Below are positions 8,920 through 19,300 of a DNA stretch of 55,915 nucleotides, one piece after another. Position numbers and translations under genes: made by a program. How positions within the stretch are numbered: position 1 is the first letter of the stretch; each line of letters begins with the position of its first letter. Below the pieces are notes generated by a model. The model was not told the DNA's origin and did no database searches. It saw nothing but the letters and a program-made list of their open reading frames with translations. Origin of the DNA: Brevinema andersonii (GTDB taxonomy: Bacteria > Spirochaetota > DYKD01); NCBI GenBank assembly GCA_020722765.1, contig DYKD01000012.1, forward strand, positions 1 through 55,915, given 5' to 3'.

Positions 8920-11900
8920 TTATTTCGTTATACTTATCAATTCCCAATCAACACTTTTCCCCATCTGTTTCTTCAATAAATAAATTCCTGATGATGCTGA
9001 AACTTCCCATGATTCGCTTGTTGTGCCAGGTGGTATGGGCGCATCCATGAACACTTGGATAAGAAATCCATCTTTTCTATATAAACGTAAACTGATAGGC
9101 GTCTCTTTTTTTAATGTAATGACCACTGATAGAGTTTTGTTGAAAGCAGTCAGTTTGTTGTTTTGAACAGTAATCTTGTTTTCTACAGGCAAATCCGGGT
9201 CAAGGGTTGGGGGAATGTTTGTTTGTGTGCTTACAGTTGTTGATCCAAGTGTTCTTGTGTTGGTCAATGAGAACGGCTGCACATTATCTATTGAACCAAG
9301 ATAGCTTCCATTTTTATAGAATATGAAAGTTTTAGGAATGCTGGATGTGTTATAAGCACAGAATGTATTCGTACTGTTTTTTATAAATGTTGCAGAAGTG
9401 GGGGGATCAGACCAGATGCTGTTGTCTTTCTTGCCCAAATACCTATTCGCATGAATCCAATAATAGGTGATGGCTGTCTGCCCAGGGAAAAAGTTTATCC
9501 AATCAATGGGGACGGAATTGAAAGCTTCTCCTGTCCATTGTTGTTGAGTCAACCAATAATCCATAACCAAAGCGGCATTGTCTGCATTGATGAGTGCGTA
9601 GTGTCTGAAAATGTAATGATACCAGGGTCTGAAGTGATATCCATCAACTACACCACCAATGAGAGTTCCATAAAACATGGGACGTCCGTAAAGCGCGCTC
9701 CCCCCTGGCTGTGCAGTTTGTCGTGCCCAAAAATCATCCCACTCCGTTTGGGAATAAGTGGCATCTTCTGTATGGAAGTAAGACATGGTGTAAGTAGGCC
9801 ACCATTGTATCCCGTGCATGAATTCAGGTTCTCTTCCAAACCAGGTTGTATATGTTAATCCGCTAGACCATACTATAGCCGCCATCTTATATGTATTTTT
9901 GAATTGAGATGGATGAGTGATTCCTGTCTTATCGTACCAATAAAGTTTTGCTGCAGCACTTTCAAGAGCATATCCCATTGCGCCTGCATCACGCATCGCA
10001 TTATCGCCAGTCAGAGTTCCTATGAAAAAGATTCCCGTCCAGGCATTCATACATTCGGAGAGTGATTCTTGATTGTTCCCTAAAGGTGACCACCCTGGTG
10101 CTGTTGCAAACGTGTACCCATTCCAAAGGTCAAAAGACCTGAAATAGGGAAAGTCTGAATCGAGCCTGTCCCAATTTGCAAAATGCTTCGCAACCAGTTT
10201 GAGCATCAAACCATATTGGCTGATGAAGGAAGAATCGATCATGCCAAGATAAGCACCAGTGGAAAGAAAATAACCGTGATGAAAATGGATGTCTTGATAA
10301 TAACCCGTGTCAAAGGTTGATCCAAAACCAGCTAAACCGGACCAGATGGGGAACCGGGCAAAGAAAGCTGATTTCTCTCCAGGTGTATATGTCAACCAAT
10401 CAGCCATTCCCACTCTAAGATGATTACTTATGAATTGGAATCGTGAATGAGTTTCTGGGAATTGTTTGGCAGCCATCATCAATTGTGACCAACCAAAAGC
10501 TTCCACCCCTTTTCCATAAGTGTTTGCATTATCAACAACAGCATAACTGAAAGAACTGTCATTATGAGGATAAAAAGTCGCTGTATCGAAATAGAGACCA
10601 CCTCTTCTTCTATCAATTCCTTCCTGGTTTGAAGGTTGCATCCCGTACCATCTTCCGTTTATAAAATTGGTGAGAAGAGATTTGTTGAAAGGATTGGGGC
10701 TTCCTGCATTATTCGGTGGTGGAGGAAGATAGGGAATGATTCCTGTGAAAGGGTAGGATGCCGAAAATGTGTTTCCTGTAATGGCTTTCATAGTACCGCG
10801 AGCTGTGACGTATTCATAACCATTGAATCCACCCGCACCTTCTGGCAATGCATAATGAAGGGGGAGAAGGCCTTGTATCACTCTTGTTTCAGCACCTTGT
10901 AAGGGTGCTGTTGTGATTGTCCATTGCGCTGTCACTTTTCCTGCAGCAGGATTATACGTATATGAAAATTTGCTATCTATGGGTTTTGCAAAAGCGTGAG
11001 TTTGGAATGTGGAAATCGTAGAGGCTTGCCTGTCTGGAAGTGCTGCAATTACAAAATAGGATGCCCCACTTGGTAATCTCACTTTGTTTGTTTTTCCACT
11101 GACAATGAAGACTGTTCCTACAGGAGCAAAAATCGCATAATAGGTGGTGGCAGAAGGCGTGCTCACATTTTGTTGAATTCCTAACATCACATTGGTTCGC
11201 TTCCCTGTTACAATTATTGTTGTCCCATTTTCGTTGAAATTTGAAACGGAAGTGGAGGGCGCAGTTCCTGAAAAGACAATATTGCAGGAAAGGTCATGTG
11301 GGGTTACCCAGATGTAAGGAAGCCCGCTCCCCATTGTGCAATCTATATATTTTGTAGGACTCTCTTCCATGCGGAAATCGCAGACCCAATCGGAATGTTT
11401 TCCTACTTTGGTATTGGTAGCAGTGAAATTGGAAGCTGTCAGCCTGAGCCAATTATAAACACCACTTCCATAATCCCAAGGTGGAACAAGTGGTTGTCCG
11501 GGCGCTGATCCCATGAAGATATCAAATGTCCCACCAGGAACAATTCCATTGTTCCATACAAGGTTGGCGCTCTGGTTCCAATAGTGTGGATAAGTGAAAA
11601 GCATGCCGTTTCCAGTAACATCCATGTACGTCACAAGCGGGATGGCCCATGCTACGAAATAATCACCATTAGCTGCGGTTTTGGAATTGAACTTGTAGGT
11701 CATGAGGGAAGACCACCATTCGTGTGTGGGAGTAGGCCCTGTACCAAATTCAGGAGTGATTCGCCTTGTCCATGACTCAATCGTGTTGTTGATAGTCGTC
11801 GTGTCCACTACTCCTTCCACAGAGGAACCTGCAGGGAAAAAATCAGCATAACTGCCGCTTCCAACATTCACTGGAGTTTGTGCATTCAAAGTTGAGGACA

Positions 11901-11958
11901 ACACAGCAACAAAGAAAACTATTAAAAATATTTTTTTTAAATGATATGAGGTTTTCAA
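8920..11958 (-). CDS. Secreted GH81 endo-beta-1,3-glucanase
   Basis: 1012 aa with signal peptide (IFLIVFFVAVLSSTLNAQ). It should hydrolyse internal beta-1,3 linkages of glucans such as laminarin, curdlan or fungal/algal wall glucan outside the cell. GH81 landmarks: PTHEWWSSLM near the N-terminus, DIHFHHGYF with the presumed acid Asp556, RSFDLWNGY around 610, and NNQESLSE with Glu631 and Glu635; the acid-to-base spacing (75 residues) fits the family. The C-terminal ~110 residues are a separate beta-rich module ending in a GIYLLKK-like strand, possibly for surface attachment or secretion. The start is TTG, overlapping the TGA of the upstream barrel gene (TTGA) with AGGA ahead, so translation is probably coupled. 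Confidence 0.88.
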   Translation of the reverse strand: MKTSYHLKKIFLIVFFVAVLSSTLNAQTPVNVGSGSYADFFPAGSSVEGVVDTTTINNTIESWTRRITPEFGTGPTPTHEWWSSLMTYKFNSKTAANGDYFVAWAIPLVTYMDVTGNGMLFTYPHYWNQSANLVWNNGIVPGGTFDIFMGSAPGQPLVPPWDYGSGVYNWLRLTASNFTATNTKVGKHSDWVCDFRMEESPTKYIDCTMGSGLPYIWVTPHDLSCNIVFSGTAPSTSVSNFNENGTTIIVTGKRTNVMLGIQQNVSTPSATTYYAIFAPVGTVFIVSGKTNKVRLPSGASYFVIAALPDRQASTISTFQTHAFAKPIDSKFSYTYNPAAGKVTAQWTITTAPLQGAETRVIQGLLPLHYALPEGAGGFNGYEYVTARGTMKAITGNTFSASYPFTGIIPYLPPPPNNAGSPNPFNKSLLTNFINGRWYGMQPSNQEGIDRRRGGLYFDTATFYPHNDSSFSYAVVDNANTYGKGVEAFGWSQLMMAAKQFPETHSRFQFISNHLRVGMADWLTYTPGEKSAFFARFPIWSGLAGFGSTFDTGYYQDIHFHHGYFLSTGAYLGMIDSSFISQYGLMLKLVAKHFANWDRLDSDFPYFRSFDLWNGYTFATAPGWSPLGNNQESLSECMNAWTGIFFIGTLTGDNAMRDAGAMGYALESAAAKLYWYDKTGITHPSQFKNTYKMAAIVWSSGLTYTTWFGREPEFMHGIQWWPTYTMSYFHTEDATYSQTEWDDFWARQTAQPGGSALYGRPMFYGTLIGGVVDGYHFRPWYHYIFRHYALINADNAALVMDYWLTQQQWTGEAFNSVPIDWINFFPGQTAITYYWIHANRYLGKKDNSIWSDPPTSATFIKNSTNTFCAYNTSSIPKTFIFYKNGSYLGSIDNVQPFSLTNTRTLGSTTVSTQTNIPPTLDPDLPVENKITVQNNKLTAFNKTLSVVITLKKETPISLRLYRKDGFLIQVFMDAPIPPGTTSESWEVSASSGIYLLKKQMGKSVDWELISITK

Positions 11959-12788
11959 AATCTTATTCCTGTTTGGAGAGATGTGGAGAGGATAAATCCC
12001 AATGGATATTCAAGTAACAATCCAGCAAAATATTTTTCTTTTACAAAACTGAGTCCGCCGGAAAAGAGAGTCAGATTTCTTTCGAAATCCATGTTTCCTG
12101 TAAAGAAAAGGATATCAGCAAGTTTCCAGGTTGATGAAACTCCTGTCCGCAATGAAAAATTTTCTTCCAAAGATGATTGGAGTCTGAGGGAGAGTTCGGT
12201 TTTTTTTAAGGAGAGAAGGGTAGTTGAAAAGTGAAGTTCAGGTGCAATACTTTCTGTTGTATCCCATTCTTTTGTACTGAAAAGTTTTGATGCAGAAAGA
12301 TTGAGGGCTAATTTATTTTCTAGTATGAAAAGATATCCAACGTCAAAGGATCGTGATGTAAAATCTGTTTCTTCAGTATTCCCAAATCCCAGGGATAGAT
12401 CCACGGACAAAATGTGATAAGTTGAGCTGAAAAGGTCATCAAAATCGAGGTCGTCTTTCTTTGATAATCCTTCTAAATTAATTCCACACCCCAGTATTAT
12501 TTCAGTTTCATCCCATAATATTGAATTTCCCCTGGCAGAAAAGTGATTAGCTTTGGCTCTAAGCATGATTTTGTCATGTGTCTTTTTTGTGATGAGCGCG
12601 GAAAACTCATTAAGCCCCAGATTGATTCCAATGTTTTTATAGGAGATGCTGAATGTATCTTTAAGGAAGAAAAGTGATGAGTTGTTTCCTGATACGGAAG
12701 GCTTGGAGAGTGGATCTATTTGGGCGCCTTGAAGTGAAAAAACCGCTACAATAAATAAAATAAAAAGGACAACAGAATACTTACTCAT
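11955..12788 (-). CDS. Outer-membrane beta-barrel protein of the glucanase operon
   Basis: 277 aa. The ATG at 12788 follows GGGAGG and starts a signal peptide (YSVVLFILFIVAVFSLQGAQ). The remainder is amphipathic beta-strands (INLGLNEFSALITKK, LALNLSASKLF, FAGLLLEYPLGF) and ends in a C-terminal phenylalanine (TGIRF), the usual signal for barrel assembly. It resembles PorV/PorQ or FadL-like small barrels in style, but I do not recognise a family. It is first in the operon and overlaps the GH81 gene, so a role in glucan or oligosaccharide passage, or in secretion of the glucanase, is plausible (inference). Confidence 0.6.
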   Translation of the reverse strand: MSKYSVVLFILFIVAVFSLQGAQIDPLSKPSVSGNNSSLFFLKDTFSISYKNIGINLGLNEFSALITKKTHDKIMLRAKANHFSARGNSILWDETEIILGCGINLEGLSKKDDLDFDDLFSSTYHILSVDLSLGFGNTEETDFTSRSFDVGYLFILENKLALNLSASKLFSTKEWDTTESIAPELHFSTTLLSLKKTELSLRLQSSLEENFSLRTGVSSTWKLADILFFTGNMDFERNLTLFSGGLSFVKEKYFAGLLLEYPLGFILSTSLQTGIRF

Positions 12789-12809
12789 AAAGACCTCCCA
12801 AGTTAAAAG

Positions 12810-12823
12810 CGCAACCGATTGCA
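12810..12823. promoter_or_regulatory. LacI-family-type operator of the glucanase operon
   Basis: TGCAATCGGTTGCG (reverse strand) matches the LacI-family consensus TGnAAnCGnTTnCA at all but the last base and is nearly palindromic. It begins two bases after the -10 box, covering the expected transcription start, where a bound repressor would block initiation. No lacI-type gene lies in the window. Confidence 0.6.
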
Positions 12824-12825
12824 TT

Positions 12826-12854
12826 AATATATGTTATTAAATGATCAAAGTCAA
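12826..12854 (-). promoter_or_regulatory. Promoter of the barrel-GH81 operon
   Basis: TTGACT (12849-12854), 17-bp spacer, TATATT (12826-12831), reading leftward, 37 bp before the barrel start codon and directly next to the LacI-type operator. Confidence 0.65.
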
Positions 12855-12883
12855 GGAATTTAGGAAGATATTCTTATAAAAGA

Positions 12884-12920
12884 TGCCGGGGCTGCCAATT
12901 TTGAAAAACAGACCTAGTAC
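12884..12920. repeat. Degenerate REP-like palindrome, copy 3
   Basis: The right arm ACAGACCTAGTAC matches the other copies well; the left arm (TGCCGGGGCTGCC) is eroded. It lies between the divergent promoters of the glucanase operon and the sulfatase pseudogene. Confidence 0.5.
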
Positions 12921-12935
12921 TTTCTTGGCATCCCT

Positions 12936-12964
12936 TTGACTTTTCAGGAATTTTCCATTATTTT
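12936..12964 (+). promoter_or_regulatory. Promoter-like site upstream of the sulfatase pseudogene
   Basis: TTGACT (12936-12941), 17-bp spacer, TATTTT (12959-12964), about 60 bp ahead of the pseudogene ATG. It still looks functional although the gene is broken. Confidence 0.45.
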
Positions 12965-13024
12965 TCCAGACTACTGTTTCCATAATACTATTGAATATTA
13001 TAGGTAACAGAAAGGACAAGACTC

Positions 13025-14864
13025 ATGAAAGAAAACAGGAATGCACTCCTCTACTTCGGTGCTTTTTACTAGCTTTTTGCATGGACTCAGCTCAACTGGG
13101 CCCACAATGCGAATATATATGATGACCTCGTATTACGTCTTGACCTTTCTGTCGGGTTAGCTATTTTCACGGCTTGGATCGTCTACATGCTTTGGACCAT
13201 CCTGCTCAGAGCCACAGACCCATCCTCCACACCAGCTGGATCAGGGATACTAAAGATTCACAACCTCTTTTATCTTTTATGGCTACAGCCTCTCCATATA
13301 AAACTTTGGAAAGGCCTTCCCCAGTAAACGATTTTCTCCTGCCTGTTGTGATCGGACTCTATATCCTTTCAGGTGTTTTTCTTGTTATTCACCTTGTCAA
13401 AAACAGATTGCTTGATCCAAAACTGAAATTCAGAAAAGTCCTAGCAGGTAGCGGAAATCTTTTCACACGGTCAATGCTCCAAATCAAACATCTTGGAAAT
13501 GCCAGGTATTTTGGCGGTATGTTACGGTTCTATCCCTTAACCTGGCTATTGATAGTGATCCAAATAGTCTTTATCAAACTTTTCACTTTCATGCCTGCAT
13601 GGAAACCTCTTGATAGTGCACTTATCCTTTTGACGGGTCTTCTTGCATTCATTATCTATGTCAACCTCGCAAAAGAGCTTTCATTTGGTAAAAAACTCAT
13701 TGCAGGGATACTCTCCGCACTCCTCACTCTCTGGTATCTGTTACTGTACATTTACCATGCGTCCTCAGGCATTTTCATGAATTTCAAGTTGATTTTTACT
13801 AATCTTGATCTCCTGCTCTATTCTGGCTCTTGGAAAGTCGTTCTCTCTAACATCCCCTCATGGGGATACATCCTGTTAATCAGCGCAGTCCTCCTCACTA
13901 GTCTGGCAGAATGGAAATTCCAACTTGTCTCCTCTGTTCCAGAAAAAAAATCTACAATCAAAAAACTGGCACTATTAATCCTGCTCTTCATCTTATTCCC
14001 ACTGTTGCCTGGATCAAAACAGATGACATAACATCCTTCAACGCTTCAATCATCAAATATTTTTTTCATTCTGATTCCAGTTACAAAAATGAGGGAATCA
14101 TTCCTCAAGATTCCTTTCCCTATATCAGGACAAACGAAAACTGCTTTACTCAAAGTGGCGGAAGAGCGAACGTATTCCTGGTTTTCATGGAATCCTACAG
14201 TAAACGTTTTATAAACAAATTTACAGAAGACGGAAAAGAGCTCCCCCCTGTTTTATAGCAATGACAACACTCTCACATCACATTCCATCAGACAAGCTTC
14301 CTGACCATTTGAAATACATGTATCCAAATCCAAAAAACAAGGGATTATCTGAAGAACTCCATTGTCATATTGGTAGGAGACCATGGCTTCCCCGCTGGCC
14401 AGCATGGATTTTACCACAACGAACAAGGATATCAGGAAGAGTTTTTCAGGACACCCTGCATCATCCTTTGGCCTGGCAGGATAAATCCCCAGACACTTTC
14501 AAAAGGACAATTTTCCCAGGTTAACATCGCACCAACAGTACTTGACCTTCTTGGTTTTCGGGAAAAGAACCATTTTATTGGTCAATCCATTTTTTGTGAC
14601 AAAGAGGGGACAGAACCAGCTCTTCTCGTACAACCTTACGGGCAAGGTTATCTCTGTGCGGTCAAACGACCTTATAAATATGTGAAGTCACTTTCAGACA
14701 ATTCGGAATGGCTTTTTAATCTGGACAAGGATCCTATGGAATATGAAAACATCATCAACGGATTCAAGGATAAAGAAATACTGAAACAACTCAGGAAAAG
14801 CATTGACAGGCTTCATCTGAATGAAGAATTATTGAGAGAAAACAGGATCTGGAAAAATATATGA
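13025..14864 (+). pseudogene. LTA-synthase/phosphoglycerol-transferase-like sulfatase, multiply broken
   Basis: Starts with a good ATG (13025, GAAAGGA upstream) but hits an in-frame TAG at 13070. Homology resumes in the same frame (FAWTQLNWAHNANIYDD), shifts frame at about 13250-13320 into a five-helix membrane region (to about 14010), and shifts again into NVFLVFMESYSKRF, the start of the extracellular sulfatase-fold domain. Much of that domain, including the nucleophile Thr/Ser region, is missing around 14240-14350. The C-terminal half reappears from IVILVGDHG at about 14360 (HGFYHNEQGYQEEFF, TPCIILWPG) to 14864. Intact relatives transfer phosphoglycerol groups to lipid- or glucan-linked acceptors. 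One nonsense codon, at least two frameshifts and an internal deletion make this certainly inactive. Confidence 0.85.
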
Positions 14865-14866
14865 AA

Positions 14867-16303
14867 TCAGGCTTTCTTCGCATCCATGAAACGCTCTACT
14901 GCAGCAGCGGTCCTTTTCCCATGGTTCAAGGCACGAACAACAAGTGAAGCGCCGAATGCCGCATCACCACACGCAAAAAGACCCGGTACATTTGTCTGAT
15001 AATTACTATCAACCTTGATATTTCCCATACGGTCCAATTCAAGCTTGAATCCTTCCACAAGCGCGTCATGCTCAACATGGAGAAAACCCATTGCCAGAAG
15101 GACCAAGTCCGTATCCAGTGAAAAATCATTGCCAGGAATCTCTTTCATGACAGGTCTTCCGCCATCTGCTGGTTTTTCCCATTCGACTTTTGAAAGCACT
15201 GCCTGTTTCACAGTCCCGTTCTCACCTCTGAACTCTTTTGTAGAAATCGCCCAGTCACGTTTAGCACCTTCTTCATGTGATGATGATGTACGCAAAATCA
15301 TGGGCCAGTCTGGCCAGTTTGGATTCCAAGGTTCTTCCCAATCCAATGGTTTTGGCATGATTTCTATCTGATGGACCTGCTTCGCACCTTGCCTGTTTGC
15401 AGTTCCTATGCAGTCCGAACCAGTATCTCCACCACCAATGACAAGCACATTTTTGTCCTTCGCAGAAATAAGGATATCCTTTGTGAAACCTTCAGCTACC
15501 CAGTCGTTGGAAAGCGTAAGAAATTCCATTGCATAATAGACGCCTTTCAAGTCACGGCCAGGGACTTTCAATTCACGTGGATGGCCTGCACCTGTAGCCA
15601 ACACAATCGCATTAAAATCTTTCTGCAACTGAGCCACAGTCACATCAACTCCGACTACGACATTTGTCTTGAAAACAATTCCTGCTTTTTCCATCAGTTT
15701 TATGCGACGGTCAAGAACCCATTTTTCCAGTTTGAAATCAGGAATACCACTGCGAAGGATTCCACCAATCCTCTTATTCTTCTCAAAGACAGTCACTTTG
15801 AAACCCTTTTTTCTGAGTTCCATAGAAACAGCCAACCCAGCAGGACCTGAACCTATGACAGCGACAGTCTCGTTTCTCTCTTCAACCGGAAGAGGAGGTT
15901 TCACCCAGCCTTGTTCAAATCCATACTCTATGATTGTGAGCTCAACCTGACGGATTGTGACAGGTTCATCATTGATGGAAAGCGTACAAGATGCTTCGCA
16001 TGGTGCAGGACAAACTCTTCCTGTAATTTCTGGAAGTGGATTCGTGGATTCCAAAAGCCGAAGCGCCTCTTCCCAACGTCCACGATAAACAAGATCATTC
16101 CAATCAGGGATATTATTCGCGAGAGGGCAACCAAGGCTATGACAAAAAGGGACTCCACAATCCATACAACGGGAGGCTTGCACACGGACTTCAGATGCAG
16201 GCAACCGTGAAATCACTTCCTTGTAATCCTTCAACCTTTCTTCAACAGGCCTGTAATCAGGATCCCTGCGTTCAACTTCCATGAAACCAGTAGTCTTACC
16301 CAT
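14867..16303 (-). CDS. gltD: Glutamate synthase (NADPH) small subunit
   Basis: 478 aa. Passes electrons from NAD(P)H through FAD to the iron-sulfur clusters of GltB for reductive transfer of the glutamine amide to 2-oxoglutarate. N-terminal cysteine motifs CMDCGVPFCHSLGCP and CPAPCEASC bind [4Fe-4S] clusters. FAD site GSGPAGLAV and NADPH site GGGDTGSDC follow, and GDAAFGASLVVRALNHG is the C-terminal FAD contact. The ATG at 16303 lies inside the end of gltB (8-bp overlap) with GGAGG just ahead, so translation is coupled. It ends 2 bp from the convergent sulfatase pseudogene. Confidence 0.95.
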   Translation of the reverse strand: MGKTTGFMEVERRDPDYRPVEERLKDYKEVISRLPASEVRVQASRCMDCGVPFCHSLGCPLANNIPDWNDLVYRGRWEEALRLLESTNPLPEITGRVCPAPCEASCTLSINDEPVTIRQVELTIIEYGFEQGWVKPPLPVEERNETVAVIGSGPAGLAVSMELRKKGFKVTVFEKNKRIGGILRSGIPDFKLEKWVLDRRIKLMEKAGIVFKTNVVVGVDVTVAQLQKDFNAIVLATGAGHPRELKVPGRDLKGVYYAMEFLTLSNDWVAEGFTKDILISAKDKNVLVIGGGDTGSDCIGTANRQGAKQVHQIEIMPKPLDWEEPWNPNWPDWPMILRTSSSHEEGAKRDWAISTKEFRGENGTVKQAVLSKVEWEKPADGGRPVMKEIPGNDFSLDTDLVLLAMGFLHVEHDALVEGFKLELDRMGNIKVDSNYQTNVPGLFACGDAAFGASLVVRALNHGKRTAAAVERFMDAKKA

Positions 16304-19300
16304 GGCGCCTCCACACTTCCTCAGTAATTGTCATGACTTCAGATTTTGTCCCTTCAGAGGTCTTCATCCGCTCAAGGGCTTTCTTGTAATCAATCGGGAA
16401 CACCTTCACAAAAAGAGGAAGCATCTCATTCCAGTCCTTGAGGATCTGCTCTGCATGTTTACTTCCCGTATATTTCACATGCCTGCTGATGATATCATGA
16501 AGGAATGCGGCATCCTCATTGTTTGTAACAGGTTCAAGATCGACCATTTCCAGATTACAATGCGTATCAAAAAGCTGATTCTCATCCAAAACATAAGCGA
16601 TTCCACCGCTCATGCCTGCACCGAAATTGACACCTGTCTTACCGAGAATGACCACACGACCACCTGTCATGTATTCGCAACCGTGGTCACCCACACCTTC
16701 AACAACAGTATTCACACCACTGTTGCGGACAGCAAACCGCTCTCCTGCCATACCATGAATGAAGGCTTCGCCTGATGTGGCACCGAAGAGACAGACATTC
16801 CCGACAATAATATTATTTTGTGACCTGTATAAGGATCCTCTTTGCGGATAGATGATGATACGCCCCCCTGAGAGCCCTTTTCCTACATAATCGTTGGCTT
16901 CACCTTCAAGTTCAAAAGTTACGCCTGGAGCAAGGAAAGCGCCAAAACTTTGACCTGCCGCACCAGCGAACCTGCAGCTGATGGTATCCTGTGGTAATCC
17001 TGCAGCCCCATAGCGTTTGGATATGGCAGCACTCAGTTTCGCACCAACACTCCTATCCGAATTTTTTATCTGAGTGAACAGCTTTACGGGCTGCTTGTTT
17101 TCCAAGGCAGGTCTGGAATTGTCAATCATATTGTCATCAATCAAGCTCATTACAAAAGGCTGCTGGCCTGTGGTGCATCTGTAAGCGCCACCTGGTGGAA
17201 GCTCAGGTTTCACAAAAATCCTGGAAAAATCAAGACCTTTTGTCTTCCAATGCCCTATGGCTTTCCCTATTTCGAGACGATCCGCTTGACCGACCATCTC
17301 ATCTATAGTCCTGAATCCCAATTCAGCCATACGCTCACGCACGTCCTGTGCAACAAACATCATGTAGTTGATGATATATTCAGGTTTTCCATTGAACCGT
17401 TTTCTTAGCTTACCATCCTGAGTAGCAATTCCCACTGGACAAGTATTGAGATGACACTTTCTCATCAGGACGCAACCAAGTGTCATAAGAGAGATCGTGC
17501 CAAATCCAAATTCCTCAGCCCCCAGAAGTGCGGCTATAACAACATCCCTGCCTGTTCGTAGTTGTCCATCTGTCTGGACACGGATCTTATTTCTCAGACC
17601 ATTCAAGACAAGGGTCTGCTGTGTTTCTGAAAGGCCAACTTCCCAAGGCATGCCTGCACCTTTTATAGAAGAAAGCGGAGAAGCGCCTGTCCCACCGTCA
17701 CCACCGGAAATGAGGACCATATCAGCTTTACCTTTTGCGACACCTGCAGCGACTGTTCCTACTCCGGCTTCAGAAACAAGTTTGACAGAAACACGCGCAC
17801 CGTCAGAAGCGTTCTTAAGGTCATGGATGAGCTGGGCAAGGTCTTCTATGGAATAAATATCATGATGCGGAGGTGGCGAGATGAGCATGACACCCGGTGT
17901 GGAGTGCCTGACTTTTGCAATCACAGGATTAACCTTATGTCCAGGAAGCTGTCCGCCTTCACCTGGCTTTGCACCCTGTGCCATCTTGATCTGGAGTTCT
18001 TTTGCATGGACCAGATAATCGCTTGTCACACCAAAACGTCCAGAAGCGACCTGTTTTACCTTGCTCATGGAAGTTTCCATATCCCAGTTTGGTGTATAGC
18101 GCTCTTCTGATTCTCCCCCCTCTCCGGAATTGCTCTGGGCTCCCAATCTGTTCATGGCAATGGCCATGGTCTCATGCGCTTCCTTGCTGATACTGCCAAA
18201 GCTCATAGCAGATGATACAAATCGTTTGACTATGGATGTGGCAGGCTCAACTTCATCAATAGGAACGGGCTTTCCTGGTTTGAACGAGAACAATCCCCGC
18301 AAAGTGCACAGGTTACTTGACTGTTCATCTATTGTATTTGCAAATTTCTTGTAGGTCTCATAACTTCCTGTACGCACACATTTCTGCAGAAGGACAATTG
18401 TTTCAGGTGACATGAGATGTTTCTCTGAATTCCTTCTGAACCTATAATGCCCACCGATTTCCAGTCCTGTGACGTTCCTGTCAAGTCCTTCAGCTCTTCT
18501 ATGACGCTGCAAAGTCTCATTCGCAATGACATCGAGTCCAGCTCCGCCAATCCGAGATGGTACACCTGGAAAATATTTTTCAACCAAAGATGAATCAAGG
18601 CCTATGGCCTCAAAAATCTGTGCTCCCCTGTAACTTCGTATCGTAGAAATCCCCATCTTGGACATCACTTTCAGGATACCTTTCTTTACAGCGTTTATAT
18701 AATTATCTATGGCCTGTTCCATTGTCATCTTTTCGAAAGCTGCGGATGACAGCTTGATCCCTGCCAAAGTTTCAAAAGCAAGATAAGGATTTATGGCAGA
18801 AACACCAAACCCGATGAGCGTAGCAAAATCCATAATTTCTTTTGCTTCACCAGTCTGTATCACAAGTCCAACCAAGTGACGCTTGTTGACGCGGATAAGA
18901 TGGTTATGCACTGCAGCAACTGCAAGCAACGCAGGTATGGGAGCATTTTCAGGATCAATAGCCTTATCACTGAGGATAACCATGGAAAAACCTTCATCAA
19001 CCTTGGCTTCCACTTCCTTGCAAAGCCTTTCTACAGCAGGTTCAAGTCCTGCAGCACCTTCTTTTACAGGAAAAAGTGAAGGAACAACGACAGCCTTGAA
19101 ATCACTTTCATTACAGCGGATAAGCCTGTCAGTATCTTCGTTTGTCAGGACAGGATGATTCAGTTTCAGCTGATGACAATGCAAAGGAGTTTCAGCCAGC
19201 AGGTTCTGTTCCTTTCCTATATAGCTCATCAATGACATGACAAGGTTTTCACGATAAGGATCTATGGGAGGGTTTGTAACCTGTGCGAACACCTGTTTGA

